Below, piece by piece: positions 7,646 through 14,578 of a stretch of 38,301 bases of DNA. Within the stretch, counting starts at the first letter, position 1; every line of letters starts with the position of its first letter. A program made the translations under genes and the position numbers. The notes below the pieces were generated by a model that had not been told where the DNA came from, did not search any database, and saw only the letters and a list, made by a program, of their open reading frames with translations. Origin of the DNA: Rhizobium alarense (GTDB taxonomy: Bacteria; Pseudomonadota; Alphaproteobacteria; Rhizobiales; Rhizobiaceae); assembly GCF_021555155.1 (NCBI RefSeq), contig NZ_JAKGBU010000052.1:1-38301 (forward strand), in the 5' to 3' direction.

Positions 7646-8275
7646 TCAGCCTCCGGCCGCAAGCGGCAGGCGTGCGGCCTCGATATCGGCGAAGCGCTGC
7701 GCGAAGAGGCGCTGGGCTTCCGTCGCCGGCATGGGGGCGATCGGGATCATGTCGAGCGTGATGCCGCGCGGCTCGCCGAAGAACCGCGAGGCTTCCGTGC
7801 GCGAGAAGCCGGCAAGCTCCGTCGCCTCGAAGAAGGCGGCGGTCTGGTCCGCCTTCTTGATCTTCTCCTTCAGCCCGCGCGGCGTCGCGGCCGGCAGGCC
7901 GAACCGCAGGTGCACCGCGGCCTCCAGCCGTTTCTCCACCGTCTTGTAGCCGCCGCCGACCACGGCCTTGAAGGGCGAGATCATGTCGCCGATCACATAT
8001 TCCGGCGCGTCGTGCAGCAACGCCATCAGGCAGTCGTCGGCGTTGCAGCGGTTCTGCCGGCGGAAGATCGCCTCGACGACGAGCGAGTGCTGCGCCACCG
8101 AGAAGGCATGGTCGCCGCGCGTCTGGCCGTTCCAGCGGGCGACGCGGGCGAGCCCGTGCGCGATGTCGGAGAGCTCCACGTCGAGCGGCGAGGGGTCGAG
8201 CAGGTCGAGGCGCCGGCCGGAGAGCATGCGCTGCCAGGCGCGCGGCGCCGCCTTTGGACGGGGCGCGGCTCTCAT
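7646..8275 (-). CDS. HD-domain hydrolase, YfbR-like
   Basis: This 209-residue protein carries the HD metal-dependent phosphohydrolase signature: H in RGDHAFSVAQHS, then ALLHDAPEYVIGDM with the HD pair, and a downstream D in KKADQTAAF. The arrangement resembles YfbR-type 5'-deoxynucleotidases and related HD proteins common in Rhizobiales, but the substrate is not evident. The start at 8275 is chosen because its ATG overlaps the ygfZ stop by 4 bases (ATGA); the frame stays open upstream inside ygfZ, but that part is shadow sequence. It is probably co-transcribed with ygfZ, the phosphatase and nadQ. Confidence 0.85.
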   Translation of the reverse strand: MRAAPRPKAAPRAWQRMLSGRRLDLLDPSPLDVELSDIAHGLARVARWNGQTRGDHAFSVAQHSLVVEAIFRRQNRCNADDCLMALLHDAPEYVIGDMISPFKAVVGGGYKTVEKRLEAAVHLRFGLPAATPRGLKEKIKKADQTAAFFEATELAGFSRTEASRFFGEPRGITLDMIPIAPMPATEAQRLFAQRFADIEAARLPLAAGG

Positions 8276-9117
8276 GAGGCCGGTGCCTCCGCTTCCTCCG
8301 CCGGAAATGCGAGGCCGGTCCAGGCGGGGAGGGAAAGCGTCACGGCGACGTCGTCGGCGAGGATCGGCGTGCCGGATGCGAGCGCCGCGCCGACCCGGTC
8401 GATGCGCACGATGGCAAGGCCCCCGCTGCCGGCGACCGTGCCGAGCGTGCCGACCGGCTTGCCGGCGGCGACAAGCTCCGTGCCGGATGACGGCAGGTCG
8501 CAACCGGCCTGCACGATGGCCGGCCGGCGCCGGGCGGTGCCGCGATGCTGCATGCGGGAGACGACCTCCTGGCCGACATAACATCCCTTGCGGAAGGAAA
8601 GGCCGGCGGAAAGGTCGAGCAGGACGTCATGCGGGAAGGCGTCGGAAAGCGCATAGTCGGCGCCCGATTCGACGATGCCGGCGGCGATGCGCAGGCGGTC
8701 GTAGAGCGCCGGCGCGTCCGTGCCGCCGCCGCCGATGCGCCGGGAGACGGCATGTCCCGCCCTGGCGAAACGCGCATCCCGCGCCGCATTCGCCTCGGGG
8801 GCATCCCAGGCGACCGTCGCTTCGGTTTCGTCGAGCGCCGCGATCTCGACGGCCGCGCGCAGCTTGTACATCGTCAGCCGCTTGGCGAGCGCGTCGCGCT
8901 GGCCGGCGGCCGTTTCGATCAGGAAGGCATCGGCGCCGTCGCGGCGGATCAGGAAGTCGAACAGGATCTTGCCCTGCGGCGTCAGCAGCGCGCCGGGGCG
9001 CAGCTCGCCTTCCGGCAGGGAGGGCAGGTCGGTGGTGATCAGCGCCTGGAGGAAAGGTTCCGCATCCTTGCCCGAAAGGTGGAGAAAGGCGCGGCCGGAA
9101 AGGGTGACGACGGGCAT
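8272..9117 (-). CDS. ygfZ: YgfZ/GcvT-domain folate-binding protein
   Basis: YgfZ proteins are tetrahydrofolate-dependent accessory factors for maturation or repair of certain Fe-S enzymes. The family signature K-G-C-Y-x-G-Q-E is present as KGCYVGQEVVSRMQHRG near residue 190, with the conserved cysteine. The N-terminal half has the GcvT-like fold (LSGKDAEPFLQALITTDL, then LTPQGKILFDFLI). I start it at 9117 because GGAAG lies 5 bases before that ATG; ATGs at 9129 and 9150 are in frame but lack a site. The protein is 281 residues, normal for the alphaproteobacterial form. Fe-S chemistry fits loosely with NadA elsewhere in the window, but no direct link is shown. Confidence 0.9.
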   Translation of the reverse strand: MPVVTLSGRAFLHLSGKDAEPFLQALITTDLPSLPEGELRPGALLTPQGKILFDFLIRRDGADAFLIETAAGQRDALAKRLTMYKLRAAVEIAALDETEATVAWDAPEANAARDARFARAGHAVSRRIGGGGTDAPALYDRLRIAAGIVESGADYALSDAFPHDVLLDLSAGLSFRKGCYVGQEVVSRMQHRGTARRRPAIVQAGCDLPSSGTELVAAGKPVGTLGTVAGSGGLAIVRIDRVGAALASGTPILADDVAVTLSLPAWTGLAFPAEEAEAPAS

Positions 9118-9210
9118 CGGTTCTTCCATGGGCGGCGCGGCAGGCCGCAAAACGGGTTTACCGAGAGGTAGAATGTGCGGACGCGCTTCGCAAGTCCCGC
9201 CGGGAGCCGC

Positions 9211-9975
9211 TCATTCCCCGGCGAGAAACATCTTCCACTGGCCGTCCGGCGAAATGCCGAGGCGGTAGAAGTTGTAGCCGCCGAATTCCTGCATGTCGGC
9301 GAAGTCGCCGGCCGTGACGATCCGCAGCAGTTCGACCTTCTCGGGCGGCGAGAGGTTGGCGAGCGACTTCTCGGCGAAATAGGGCCAGACATACATCTCG
9401 TCCGGCGTGCCCGGATCGACACGGGCGAAGCCGGTCGCCAGCACGTCGAGCAGGATCGCCAGGATCTCCGCGCCCTCCGCGTCGCCGGAGAAGGACTTGA
9501 GCTGCACCACCGGGTCCTCGTCGCTCTCGACCAGCGAGACCTGGGTGCGGGTCGGGCCGGTGCCGAGCAGCGGCCGCAGGCGCTCGATGTCGCCGGAGGC
9601 GGCCGCCTCGACGATGAGCTCGCGCATGCGCCTGACCGCTTCCGGCGCCTTGGCGATGTCGTAGATCACCTCCGGCTCCGCGGTCGGGGTGCCGTCGGAC
9701 GCGCCGTCCGTCTCGTCCCCGGTCGCCGGCGCGGCCTCGTCGCGGCGAATCAGCGGATCGGGATCGGGGATCTGGAGCGGCACCGATTCCTCGGTCGCGT
9801 CTTCACCGTCCGTCTCGCCCGCGGCCGCGTCGGCCGGCTGGCCGGGCAGCGGGCGCAGTTCGCTGAGCGCGTGGGCGGCGGGGACGAGCGCCGGCAGGAC
9901 GGCGGGGGCAAGGCACGAAACCGCCACCGCGGCGCTACCGCTCAGAAGAAGGCGGCGCAGGGAGAGCCTTGGCAT
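9211..9975 (-). CDS. Exported protein of unknown function
   Basis: I do not recognise a named family. The 254-residue product begins MPRLSLRRLLLSGSAAVAV, a signal peptide with a twin arginine followed by a hydrophobic run up to AAHA near residue 37, so export by Sec or possibly Tat is likely. Residues 40-95 are low-complexity, acidic and Ala/Asp/Glu-rich. The C-terminal 150 residues look folded (AVRRMRELIVEAAASGDIERLRPLL, then KVELLRIVTAGDFADMQEFGGYNFYRLGISPDGQWKMF). This last block reads like a small globular domain known in rhizobial hypothetical proteins. The start at 9975 matches the signal peptide. It follows another unknown gene by 17 bases. Confidence 0.8.
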   Translation of the reverse strand: MPRLSLRRLLLSGSAAVAVSCLAPAVLPALVPAAHALSELRPLPGQPADAAAGETDGEDATEESVPLQIPDPDPLIRRDEAAPATGDETDGASDGTPTAEPEVIYDIAKAPEAVRRMRELIVEAAASGDIERLRPLLGTGPTRTQVSLVESDEDPVVQLKSFSGDAEGAEILAILLDVLATGFARVDPGTPDEMYVWPYFAEKSLANLSPPEKVELLRIVTAGDFADMQEFGGYNFYRLGISPDGQWKMFLAGE

Positions 9976-9992
9976 CGGCAGGGTCTTTCGGT

Positions 9993-10271
9993 CTATTGCA
10001 ACGTCCGTTCCGGGGAGAACTCGCCGGCCAGCATACGTTCGCGCAGCGACGTCAGCAACGCCTCCGCGCCGTCCTCGCCGAGCACCCGGATGGTTTCGCG
10101 CATCGCGAGCGCAATGGCCGCATCGGCGATGATCTCCGGCTCGATCCCGTCGGCCATGCCGTCGGCCCAAGCCTCGTTCTGATACTCGAGAGCAGCCTGC
10201 ATCTTCTCGTGAACGATCATGTCGTCGATGTCGGTGAGGCTTGGTTCCATAGTACGATCCATGCGGGGCAT
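9993..10271 (-). CDS. Small hypothetical protein
   Basis: Up to 92 residues; family not recognised. The sequence is acidic and helical (MIVHEKMQAALEYQNEAWADGMADGIEPEIIADAAIALAMRETIRVLGEDGAEALL), with no signal peptide and no cysteine. The start is uncertain: the ATG at 10271 has a weak AAAGAA behind it, and ATGs at 10262 and 10250 are in frame. Its stop is 17 bases before the exported-protein gene, so the two probably form a transcript. Codon use looks like its neighbours. It may be cytosolic and dimeric; no function is proposed. Confidence 0.65.
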   Translation of the reverse strand: MPRMDRTMEPSLTDIDDMIVHEKMQAALEYQNEAWADGMADGIEPEIIADAAIALAMRETIRVLGEDGAEALLTSLRERMLAGEFSPERTLQ

Positions 10272-10344
10272 TCGGTTCTTTACCAGACTGTTAACGACCT
10301 TAGCAGCCTTTTCTCAAAACGACACGGGGTCAGGTGAAAAGGGG

Positions 10345-10359
10345 TTAATTAATCGCTAA
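10345..10359. promoter_or_regulatory. CtrA-like site
   Basis: TTAA (10345-10348), seven bases, then CTAA (10356-10359) differs by one base from the TTAA-N7-TTAA consensus of the cell-cycle regulator CtrA. It lies in the only AT-rich patch of the area, about 75 bases upstream of the small minus-strand gene, overlapping the stop codon of the TIGR02301 gene. One mismatch in eight is expected by chance fairly often. Confidence 0.25.
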
Positions 10360-10802
10360 TTTCCAAATCGTGCAGCAATTTCCGAAGCAAGTGTTGCGCC
10401 TTCGTTACGGTATCGCCCTTCCGCAACGATCGCCGGCTGCGTGCAGGAGGTGTAGACGGACGCGAAAGAACGGTACCCCCGGTTGAACGCCGCCGTCAGC
10501 CGGGCGCGCCGTTGCGGCTCGTCGCGGGCTTCCGCCGCGATCAGTTCCTCCATCGAGCGCCGCCAGCCGTCTTCCTTCTTTTCCAGGCAGAGATTGCGCA
10601 GATAGTGTACCGCGCCGAGCACTTCCGAGAGCCGCTCGAGCCGGCCGTCGTAGGGGGCGGGCTTTTCCTGCGGAATCTCCGGCACTGTCTCCGCCGTTTT
10701 TCCGCCGGCGGGCTGCTCCTGCGCGCCGGCGACGGGCGGCAGCGCAAACAGGCTGGACGCGGCCAGCGCCAGGACGGCCGGGAAGACGCGAAGAGGCGTC
10801 AT
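10356..10802 (-). CDS. TIGR02301-family periplasmic protein
   Basis: The 148-residue product has a signal peptide (MTPLRVFPAVLALAASSLFA, cleavage near AGA-QE), a Pro/Glu-rich linker, and a C-terminal helical domain of about 95 residues. This domain has paired cysteines in YLRNLCL and VYTSCTQ and the run FNRGYRSFASVY. This matches my memory of TIGR02301, a family of unknown function restricted to Rhizobiales and relatives. The two cysteines could form a periplasmic disulfide. Its ATG overlaps the Nudix gene stop (ATGA), so the two are co-translated. Function unknown. Confidence 0.78.
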   Translation of the reverse strand: MTPLRVFPAVLALAASSLFALPPVAGAQEQPAGGKTAETVPEIPQEKPAPYDGRLERLSEVLGAVHYLRNLCLEKKEDGWRRSMEELIAAEARDEPQRRARLTAAFNRGYRSFASVYTSCTQPAIVAEGRYRNEGATLASEIAARFGN

Positions 10803-11239
10803 TGCGCGGCACTCCGGTGGAACGGCGCGGCCGGCGGACGCGACCGGTCGGCCTCGAGCCGCGCCACGCAGTCGCGCACGCTCTCGGGCGCCGGCAGCGT
10901 CTCGATCTCGGCCGCGCTGTACCAGCCGAGGTCGGCCGCGTCGTCCGCCGCCTGCGCCACCGCGTCGACGGGCGCCTCGACCCGGAAGACGGACAGGAAA
11001 TAGTGGCTCGATGTGCCCTTGAGATCGTAGGTGGCGTAGAGGCGCGGATTGCGGGGGCGGATGCCGGTCTCCTCCTCGAATTCGCGCAGCGCCGTCTCCG
11101 CGGGCGATTCGCCGGGTTCCGCCCGTCCGCCGGGAAAGGCATACATGTCGGCCGCCGGCGGATTGCGGCGAAGCACGAGCAGGTAGCGGCCGTCCCGCTC
11201 GAGGATCGCGGAGGAGGCTGGCTTGGCGGTGGAACTCAT
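10799..11239 (-). CDS. Nudix hydrolase
   Basis: The 146-residue protein has a complete Nudix box at about residues 40-62: G, five residues, E, seven residues, REFEEETGI, matching Gx5Ex7REUxEExGU exactly. Such enzymes hydrolyse nucleoside diphosphates linked to other groups; which one cannot be told here, and ADP-ribose or oxidised nucleotides are possibilities only. The start at 11239 gives a normal short N-terminus (MSSTAKPASSAIL). It is the first gene of the minus-strand run and shares a 99-base divergent spacer with the SRAP gene. Confidence 0.9.
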   Translation of the reverse strand: MSSTAKPASSAILERDGRYLLVLRRNPPAADMYAFPGGRAEPGESPAETALREFEEETGIRPRNPRLYATYDLKGTSSHYFLSVFRVEAPVDAVAQAADDAADLGWYSAAEIETLPAPESVRDCVARLEADRSRPPAAPFHRSAAQ

Positions 11240-11251
11240 CGACTCATCCGG

Positions 11252-11280
11252 CTGACAGCATGCGTGGCCACCGTTATAAG
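11252..11280 (+). promoter_or_regulatory. Sigma70 promoter of the SRAP gene
   Basis: CTGACA (11252-11257) and TATAAG (11275-11280) each match consensus at 5 of 6 positions with a 17-base spacer. A start near 11287 would give a leader of about 50 bases. No alphaproteobacterial LexA site (GTTC-N7-GTTC) is visible nearby, so SOS control is not supported. Confidence 0.6.
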
Positions 11281-11338
11281 GGCTGCCTCGGCTTTGCGCC
11301 AGCGCGAAGCCATGACCGGCAGGGACACGGAAGACGGC

Positions 11339-12109
11339 ATGTGCGGACGTTTTGCATTGACGGCGCCGCGGCGCGCGGTGGAGGAGTTTCTCGGTGTCAT
11401 CGACCTCGATGACTTTCCGGCCCGCTACAACATCGCGCCGACCCAGCCGGTCCTCGTGGTGGTCGAAGGCGAGCGCGGCCGGCCGGGCAGCAATCTGCCG
11501 GACCGCCGGGCACTGCTGGTGCGCTGGGGGCTGACGCCGGGCTGGGTGAAGGATCCGCGCGACTTTCCGCTGCTGATCAACGCGCGTGCCGAGACGGCGA
11601 TCGGCAAGGCTTCCTTCCGGGCGGCGATGCGCCACCGGCGCGTGCTCGTGCCGGCTTCCGGCTTCTATGAATGGCACCGGCCGGCGAAGGAGACGGGTGC
11701 GAAGCCGCAGGCCTACTGGATCCGGCCGAAAGGGGGCGGCATCGTCGCCTTCGCGGGCCTGATGGAGACCTGGTCCTCGGCGGACGGCTCGGAGGTCGAT
11801 ACCGGCGCGATCCTCACGACCACGTCCAACGGTGCCGTCGCGCGCATCCACGGCCGGCTGCCGGTCGTGATCGGGCCGGAGGATTTTTCGCGCTGGCTCG
11901 ACTGCCGCACGCAGGAGCCGCGCGAGGTGACGGATCTGATGCGGGCGCCGGAGCCGGATTTCTTCGAGGCGATCCCGGTCTCCGACAAGGTCAACAAGGT
12001 GGCCAATACCGGGCCGGACCTGCAGGAGCCGGTGACGCCGGCTGCAGGCGGGGAAGCGCAGCCCTCCGGGCCGAAGGCCGGGGACGCCGGCCAGCTCTCA
12101 CTCTTCTGA
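11339..12109 (+). CDS. SRAP (YedK/HMCES-type) abasic-site DNA-protein crosslink protein
   Basis: SRAP proteins bind abasic sites in single-stranded DNA and form a protective covalent link through Cys2. Here the start MCGRFALT places that cysteine at position 2. N81 (INARAET), E111 (SGFYEW) and H171 (ARIHGRLP) complete the active site. The 256-residue protein is near family length, with an extra C-terminal tail of about 30 disordered residues ending GQLSLF. That pentapeptide resembles the bacterial beta-clamp binding motif QL(S/D)LF. GGAAGACGGC precedes the ATG. The 3' end overlaps the convergent small gene by 12 bases. Confidence 0.93.
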   Translation: MCGRFALTAPRRAVEEFLGVIDLDDFPARYNIAPTQPVLVVVEGERGRPGSNLPDRRALLVRWGLTPGWVKDPRDFPLLINARAETAIGKASFRAAMRHRRVLVPASGFYEWHRPAKETGAKPQAYWIRPKGGGIVAFAGLMETWSSADGSEVDTGAILTTTSNGAVARIHGRLPVVIGPEDFSRWLDCRTQEPREVTDLMRAPEPDFFEAIPVSDKVNKVANTGPDLQEPVTPAAGGEAQPSGPKAGDAGQLSLF

Positions 12110-12283
12110 GCGCTCGTCGTCGCGCAAAACGGCGGGAACGTCCCGTTCCGCGGATTTTGGCGCCGCGGGCTTGCGCTGCGTCGCTGCCGCCACGACGGCC
12201 TTGAGGCCGAGCGGCTTGTACTGGTCCTCGAGGTCGCCTTTTTCCTTGTCGCTCATCTCTGTCTTCGTTCGGTCGGTGATCAT
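12098..12283 (-). CDS. Micro-protein with QYKPLGLKAV core, copy 1
   Basis: This 61-residue product has no family I recognise. It is charged and probably largely unstructured, apart from the core DLEDQYKPLGLKAVVAAA at residues 17-34. A second gene at 12539-12676 on the same strand has the same core, which argues strongly that both are real. I start it at 12283 because GGAGAG lies 4 bases before that ATG; ATGs at 12301 and 12256 are also in frame. It overlaps the end of the SRAP gene by 12 bases, tail to tail. The role is unknown; a peptide-binding or DNA-associated function would be guesswork. Confidence 0.7.
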   Translation of the reverse strand: MITDRTKTEMSDKEKGDLEDQYKPLGLKAVVAAATQRKPAAPKSAERDVPAVLRDDERSEE

Positions 12284-12324
12284 CTCACTCTCCAGACACA
12301 TTCGCGTTCAGTGCGGCAAAAGCC

Positions 12325-12338
12325 GGGCTCCGGAGCCC
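12325..12338. repeat. Perfect 14-base palindrome
   Basis: GGGCTCC and GGAGCCC form a gapless palindrome between the two micro-protein genes, 42 bases upstream of copy 1. In the minus-strand direction CTTTT follows within five bases, so it may be a weak terminator for copy 2 or a binding site. Confidence 0.35.
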
Positions 12339-12538
12339 AATGCATGAATCGGCGAATGGTTTGATGGTGCGACCACTCTTTGTTGGAAATCTGTTCGCTG
12401 CACCGCACTCAGCGGCGGTTGCCGAGGCGGTTCCTGGGCGTCGTGCGGCGGCCGGACGGCGCATCCGCGTCGCCGGCCACGGACGGTCGCGGCGGACAGA
12501 CCGTCCATGACCGCCGGTCGATCGGACGATTGCGCATG

Positions 12539-12676
12539 TCAGGCGGCCGAGGGTTTCGCGGCCGGGCGGGCCTTCAGCTGCAGCGCAGCGGCGAGCACGG
12601 CCTTGAGGCCGAGCGGGCGGTACTGGCTGACGAGATCGGCGGCCGGCTTTCCGGCGGGCTTCTTCATGGCACTCAT
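12539..12676 (-). CDS. Micro-protein with QYRPLGLKAV core, copy 2
   Basis: A 45-residue frame begins MSAMKKPAGKP and contains DLVSQYRPLGLKAVLAAALQLK at residues 14-35. Over this stretch it matches copy 1 at most positions (D-L, Q-Y, P-L-G-L-K-A-V, A-A-A, Q, K). A clear GGAGA lies 5 bases before the ATG. Both copies have a Lys/Pro/Ala-rich tail, and this one is strongly basic while copy 1 has acidic ends. No family recognised. The duplication, matching ribosome sites and conserved core make a real gene pair likely despite the short length. Confidence 0.7.
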   Translation of the reverse strand: MSAMKKPAGKPAADLVSQYRPLGLKAVLAAALQLKARPAAKPSAA

Positions 12677-12913
12677 GTCTGTCTCCTTTGGTTTCATCCC
12701 TTGCCGGGACCGTCCGCTTCATCGCATGGAGCGGCGTTCCTCTTTGTCACCGAGGAAACAGGCATGGCTTTCAATGTGATATCGCCCCAGACATGTCCCC
12801 GCGTCGCCGCTCGTCATAATTGAAATCCGGGCAAAATCTTGGCCGGATCGCGCTATTCGCGGACCGCCGGCAAAATATTTGCAATGCGTGGCGGCGCGCC
12901 CACGCCCGGACCC
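12677..12913. other. Intergenic stretch without a recognised gene
   Basis: The span between micro-protein copy 2 and the cysS promoter holds no frame with both a ribosome site and protein-like sequence, no tRNA and no clear repeat. It presumably contains the minus-strand promoter of copy 2, which I could not place. Confidence 0.5.
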
Positions 12914-12942
12914 TTGACCGCACGGCGCTGCGGCGCGATAAA
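12914..12942 (+). promoter_or_regulatory. Sigma70 promoter of cysS
   Basis: TTGACC (12914-12919; 5 of 6) and GATAAA (12937-12942; 4 of 6) have a 17-base spacer. The predicted start, seven bases past the -10, falls on base 12949, which is the A of the ATG of a short Cys-containing frame. That would make the leader peptide leaderless, as the S. meliloti trpL leader is known to be. The remaining leader before cysS is about 134 bases. Confidence 0.55.
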
Positions 12943-12948
12943 GCGGCC

Positions 12949-12990
12949 ATGAAAACGGTACTCTGCCTCTGCCGGAGCATTATTCGCTAG
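12949..12990 (+). CDS. Putative cysteine leader peptide of cysS
   Basis: The frame encodes 13 residues, MKTVLCLCRSIIR, and ends in TAG. Cys codons (TGC) are at positions 6 and 8. Two cysteines in 13 residues is a marked excess for this rare amino acid. There is no ribosome site, but the promoter geometry predicts transcription starting on the ATG. It is followed by sequences able to form mutually exclusive hairpins before cysS. Ribosome stalling at the Cys codons when charged tRNA-Cys is scarce would expose the antiterminator. Entirely a prediction, but the pieces are in the right order and spacing. Confidence 0.5.
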   Translation: MKTVLCLCRSIIR

Positions 12991-13071
12991 CCTCACCGCT
13001 GGCCCGGCCGTTTTCGTCCCCCAAAATCCCCGGATGACAAACGACCCGGCCAGCCGGGTCTGTGTTCTTTT
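12971..13071 (+). promoter_or_regulatory. Candidate transcription attenuator of cysS
   Basis: Terminator: GACCCGG (13043-13049) pairs with CCGGGTC (13054-13060) over a CCAG loop, followed by TGTGTTCTTTT. Antiterminator: GCTGGCC (12998-13004) pairs with GGCCAGC (13048-13054), a 7-bp helix that would consume the terminator's loop and part of both its arms. Protector: GCCGG (12971-12975), overlapping the Cys codon region, can pair with CCGGC (13004-13008) and compete with the antiterminator. This is the classical 1:2, 2:3, 3:4 arrangement. The T-run is interrupted by two G and one C, so termination may be partial. Confidence 0.5.
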
Positions 13072-13082
13072 GGGAGATTTCC

Positions 13083-14516
13083 ATGACCGACAAGCCGGTC
13101 CTGACGCTGTACAACACGCTGACGCGGGGAAAGGAGCCCTTCGCTCCGATCGATCCCGACAACGTCCGCATGTATGTCTGCGGCCCGACGGTCTACGACT
13201 TCGCCCATATCGGCAATGCGCGTCCCGTCATCGTGTTCGACGTGCTGTTCCGGCTGCTGCGCCACCTCTACGGCGCGGACCACGTCACCTATGCCCGCAA
13301 CATCACGGACGTCGACGACAAGATCAACGCGCGGGCGCTGCGCGACTTCGGCGCGGAGATCGGTAAGGGTACGCTGTCGCTGAACGAGGCGATCCGCCGG
13401 GTGACGGAGAAGACGGCGAACCAGTTCCACGCCGACATCGCCCTGCTCGGCTGCCTGCCGCCCACCCACGAGCCGCGCGCCACCGAGTTCGTTGAGCCGC
13501 GCGCCGACGGCAAGGCGGACATGATCACGCTGATTCAGCGTCTCATCGAACGCGGCCATGCCTATGAAACGAATGGCGAAGTTCTGTTCGATACCGGCTC
13601 GATGGCCGATTACGGCCAGCTCTCGAAGCGCAATCTCGACGAACAGCAGGCCGGCGCCCGCGTCGCCGTCGACGCGCACAAGAAGAACCCCGGCGACTTC
13701 GTGCTCTGGAAGCTGTCGGCGCCGGAAGAACCCGGCTGGGATTCGCCTTGGGGCAGGGGGCGGCCTGGATGGCATATCGAGTGCTCGGCGATGTCGGCCG
13801 CCTATCTCGGCGAGGTCTTCGACATCCACGGCGGCGGCCTCGACCTGATCTTTCCGCACCACGAAAACGAGATCGCCCAGTCGCGCTGCGCCCATGGCAC
13901 CAAGGTCATGGCCAATGTCTGGATGCACAACGGCTTCGTGCAGGTGGAAGGCCGCAAGATGTCGAAGTCGGAGGGCAATTTCGTCACGATCCATGAGTTG
14001 CTGCACGAGGAGAAGTTCGGCGGCCGGAAATGGCCGGGCGAGGTGTTGCGGCTGGCGATGCTGATGACGCATTATCGTGAGCCAGTCGATTTCAGCGTGC
14101 GGAAGCTGGAGGAGGCGGAACGCCTGCTGGCGAAGTGGCCGGTCGGAGAGGCCCCGGACAGCGGCGGCATCGATCCGTCGGTTCTCGCTCCGCTGCTCGA
14201 CGATCTCAACACCGTCGCCGCCGTGCAGGCGCTTCACGCCCTGGCAAGTCGCGCCGCGACCGATGCGAGCGCCGTCGTCGCCTTCGCGGCTTCGGCCTCC
14301 ATGCTCGGGATCATCCCCAAAAGGGCTGAAGTCTCAAAGGCCTTGGAGGAGGGTGTTGAATCGATCATTCAAATGCGCCTCGAACTTCTCAAGGCCAGGA
14401 ACTTCGCCGAAGCCGACAAGATCCGCGACGACCTGCTCGCCAAGGGCATCCAGCTCAAGGACGGCAAGGACCCGGAAACGGGCGAGCGCGTCACGACCTG
14501 GGAGGTGAAGCGGTGA
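13083..14516 (+). CDS. cysS: Cysteinyl-tRNA synthetase
   Basis: CysRS charges tRNA-Cys. The class I signatures are HIGN at 42-45 and KMSKS at 292-296. Zinc ligands include C33 (VCGPT), the cysteine of IECSAM and the histidine of FPHHENE. The C-terminal helical DALR-like part ends with the typical [21 protein letters not shown]. The start at 13083 ([11 protein letters not shown]) follows GGGAG and fits the family, so an upstream in-frame ATG at 13062, inside the leader hairpin tail, is rejected. The 477-residue length is normal. The leader carries a probable cysteine-sensing attenuator. A vapBC module follows 62 bases after the stop. Confidence 0.97.
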   Translation: MTDKPVLTLYNTLTRGKEPFAPIDPDNVRMYVCGPTVYDFAHIGNARPVIVFDVLFRLLRHLYGADHVTYARNITDVDDKINARALRDFGAEIGKGTLSLNEAIRRVTEKTANQFHADIALLGCLPPTHEPRATEFVEPRADGKADMITLIQRLIERGHAYETNGEVLFDTGSMADYGQLSKRNLDEQQAGARVAVDAHKKNPGDFVLWKLSAPEEPGWDSPWGRGRPGWHIECSAMSAAYLGEVFDIHGGGLDLIFPHHENEIAQSRCAHGTKVMANVWMHNGFVQVEGRKMSKSEGNFVTIHELLHEEKFGGRKWPGEVLRLAMLMTHYREPVDFSVRKLEEAERLLAKWPVGEAPDSGGIDPSVLAPLLDDLNTVAAVQALHALASRAATDASAVVAFAASASMLGIIPKRAEVSKALEEGVESIIQMRLELLKARNFAEADKIRDDLLAKGIQLKDGKDPETGERVTTWEVKR

Positions 14517-14518
14517 CA

Positions 14519-14558
14519 TTGTGCCTTCGTTCCATCAGGCCTATGCTCCGGCCTATGC
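14519..14558 (+). promoter_or_regulatory. vapBC promoter with direct repeats
   Basis: TTGTGC (14519-14524) and TATGCT (14542-14547) are 17 bases apart. The -10 is embedded in two copies of GGCCTATGC (14538-14546 and 14550-14558) at a 12-base period. The repeats are a likely VapB-binding site, since AbrB-type antitoxins autoregulate. The -35 overlaps the end of cysS, so the module has its own promoter. Confidence 0.5.
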
Positions 14559-14578
14559 CATAACCGATGGAGGCCGCC

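Noticed and set aside
11240-11338. SOS (LexA) control of the SRAP gene
   Set aside because: No GTTC-N7-GTTC pattern is present; a plain sigma70 promoter explains the region.
12949-12990. Dismissing the Cys frame as random
   Set aside because: Not dismissed: chance frames of 13 codons are common, but the two Cys codons, promoter distance and nested stems before cysS together justify reporting it with moderate confidence.
13043-13071. T-box riboswitch upstream of cysS
   Set aside because: T-boxes are not known from this group, and no T-box sequence or specifier loop is seen. A Cys-codon leader fits better.
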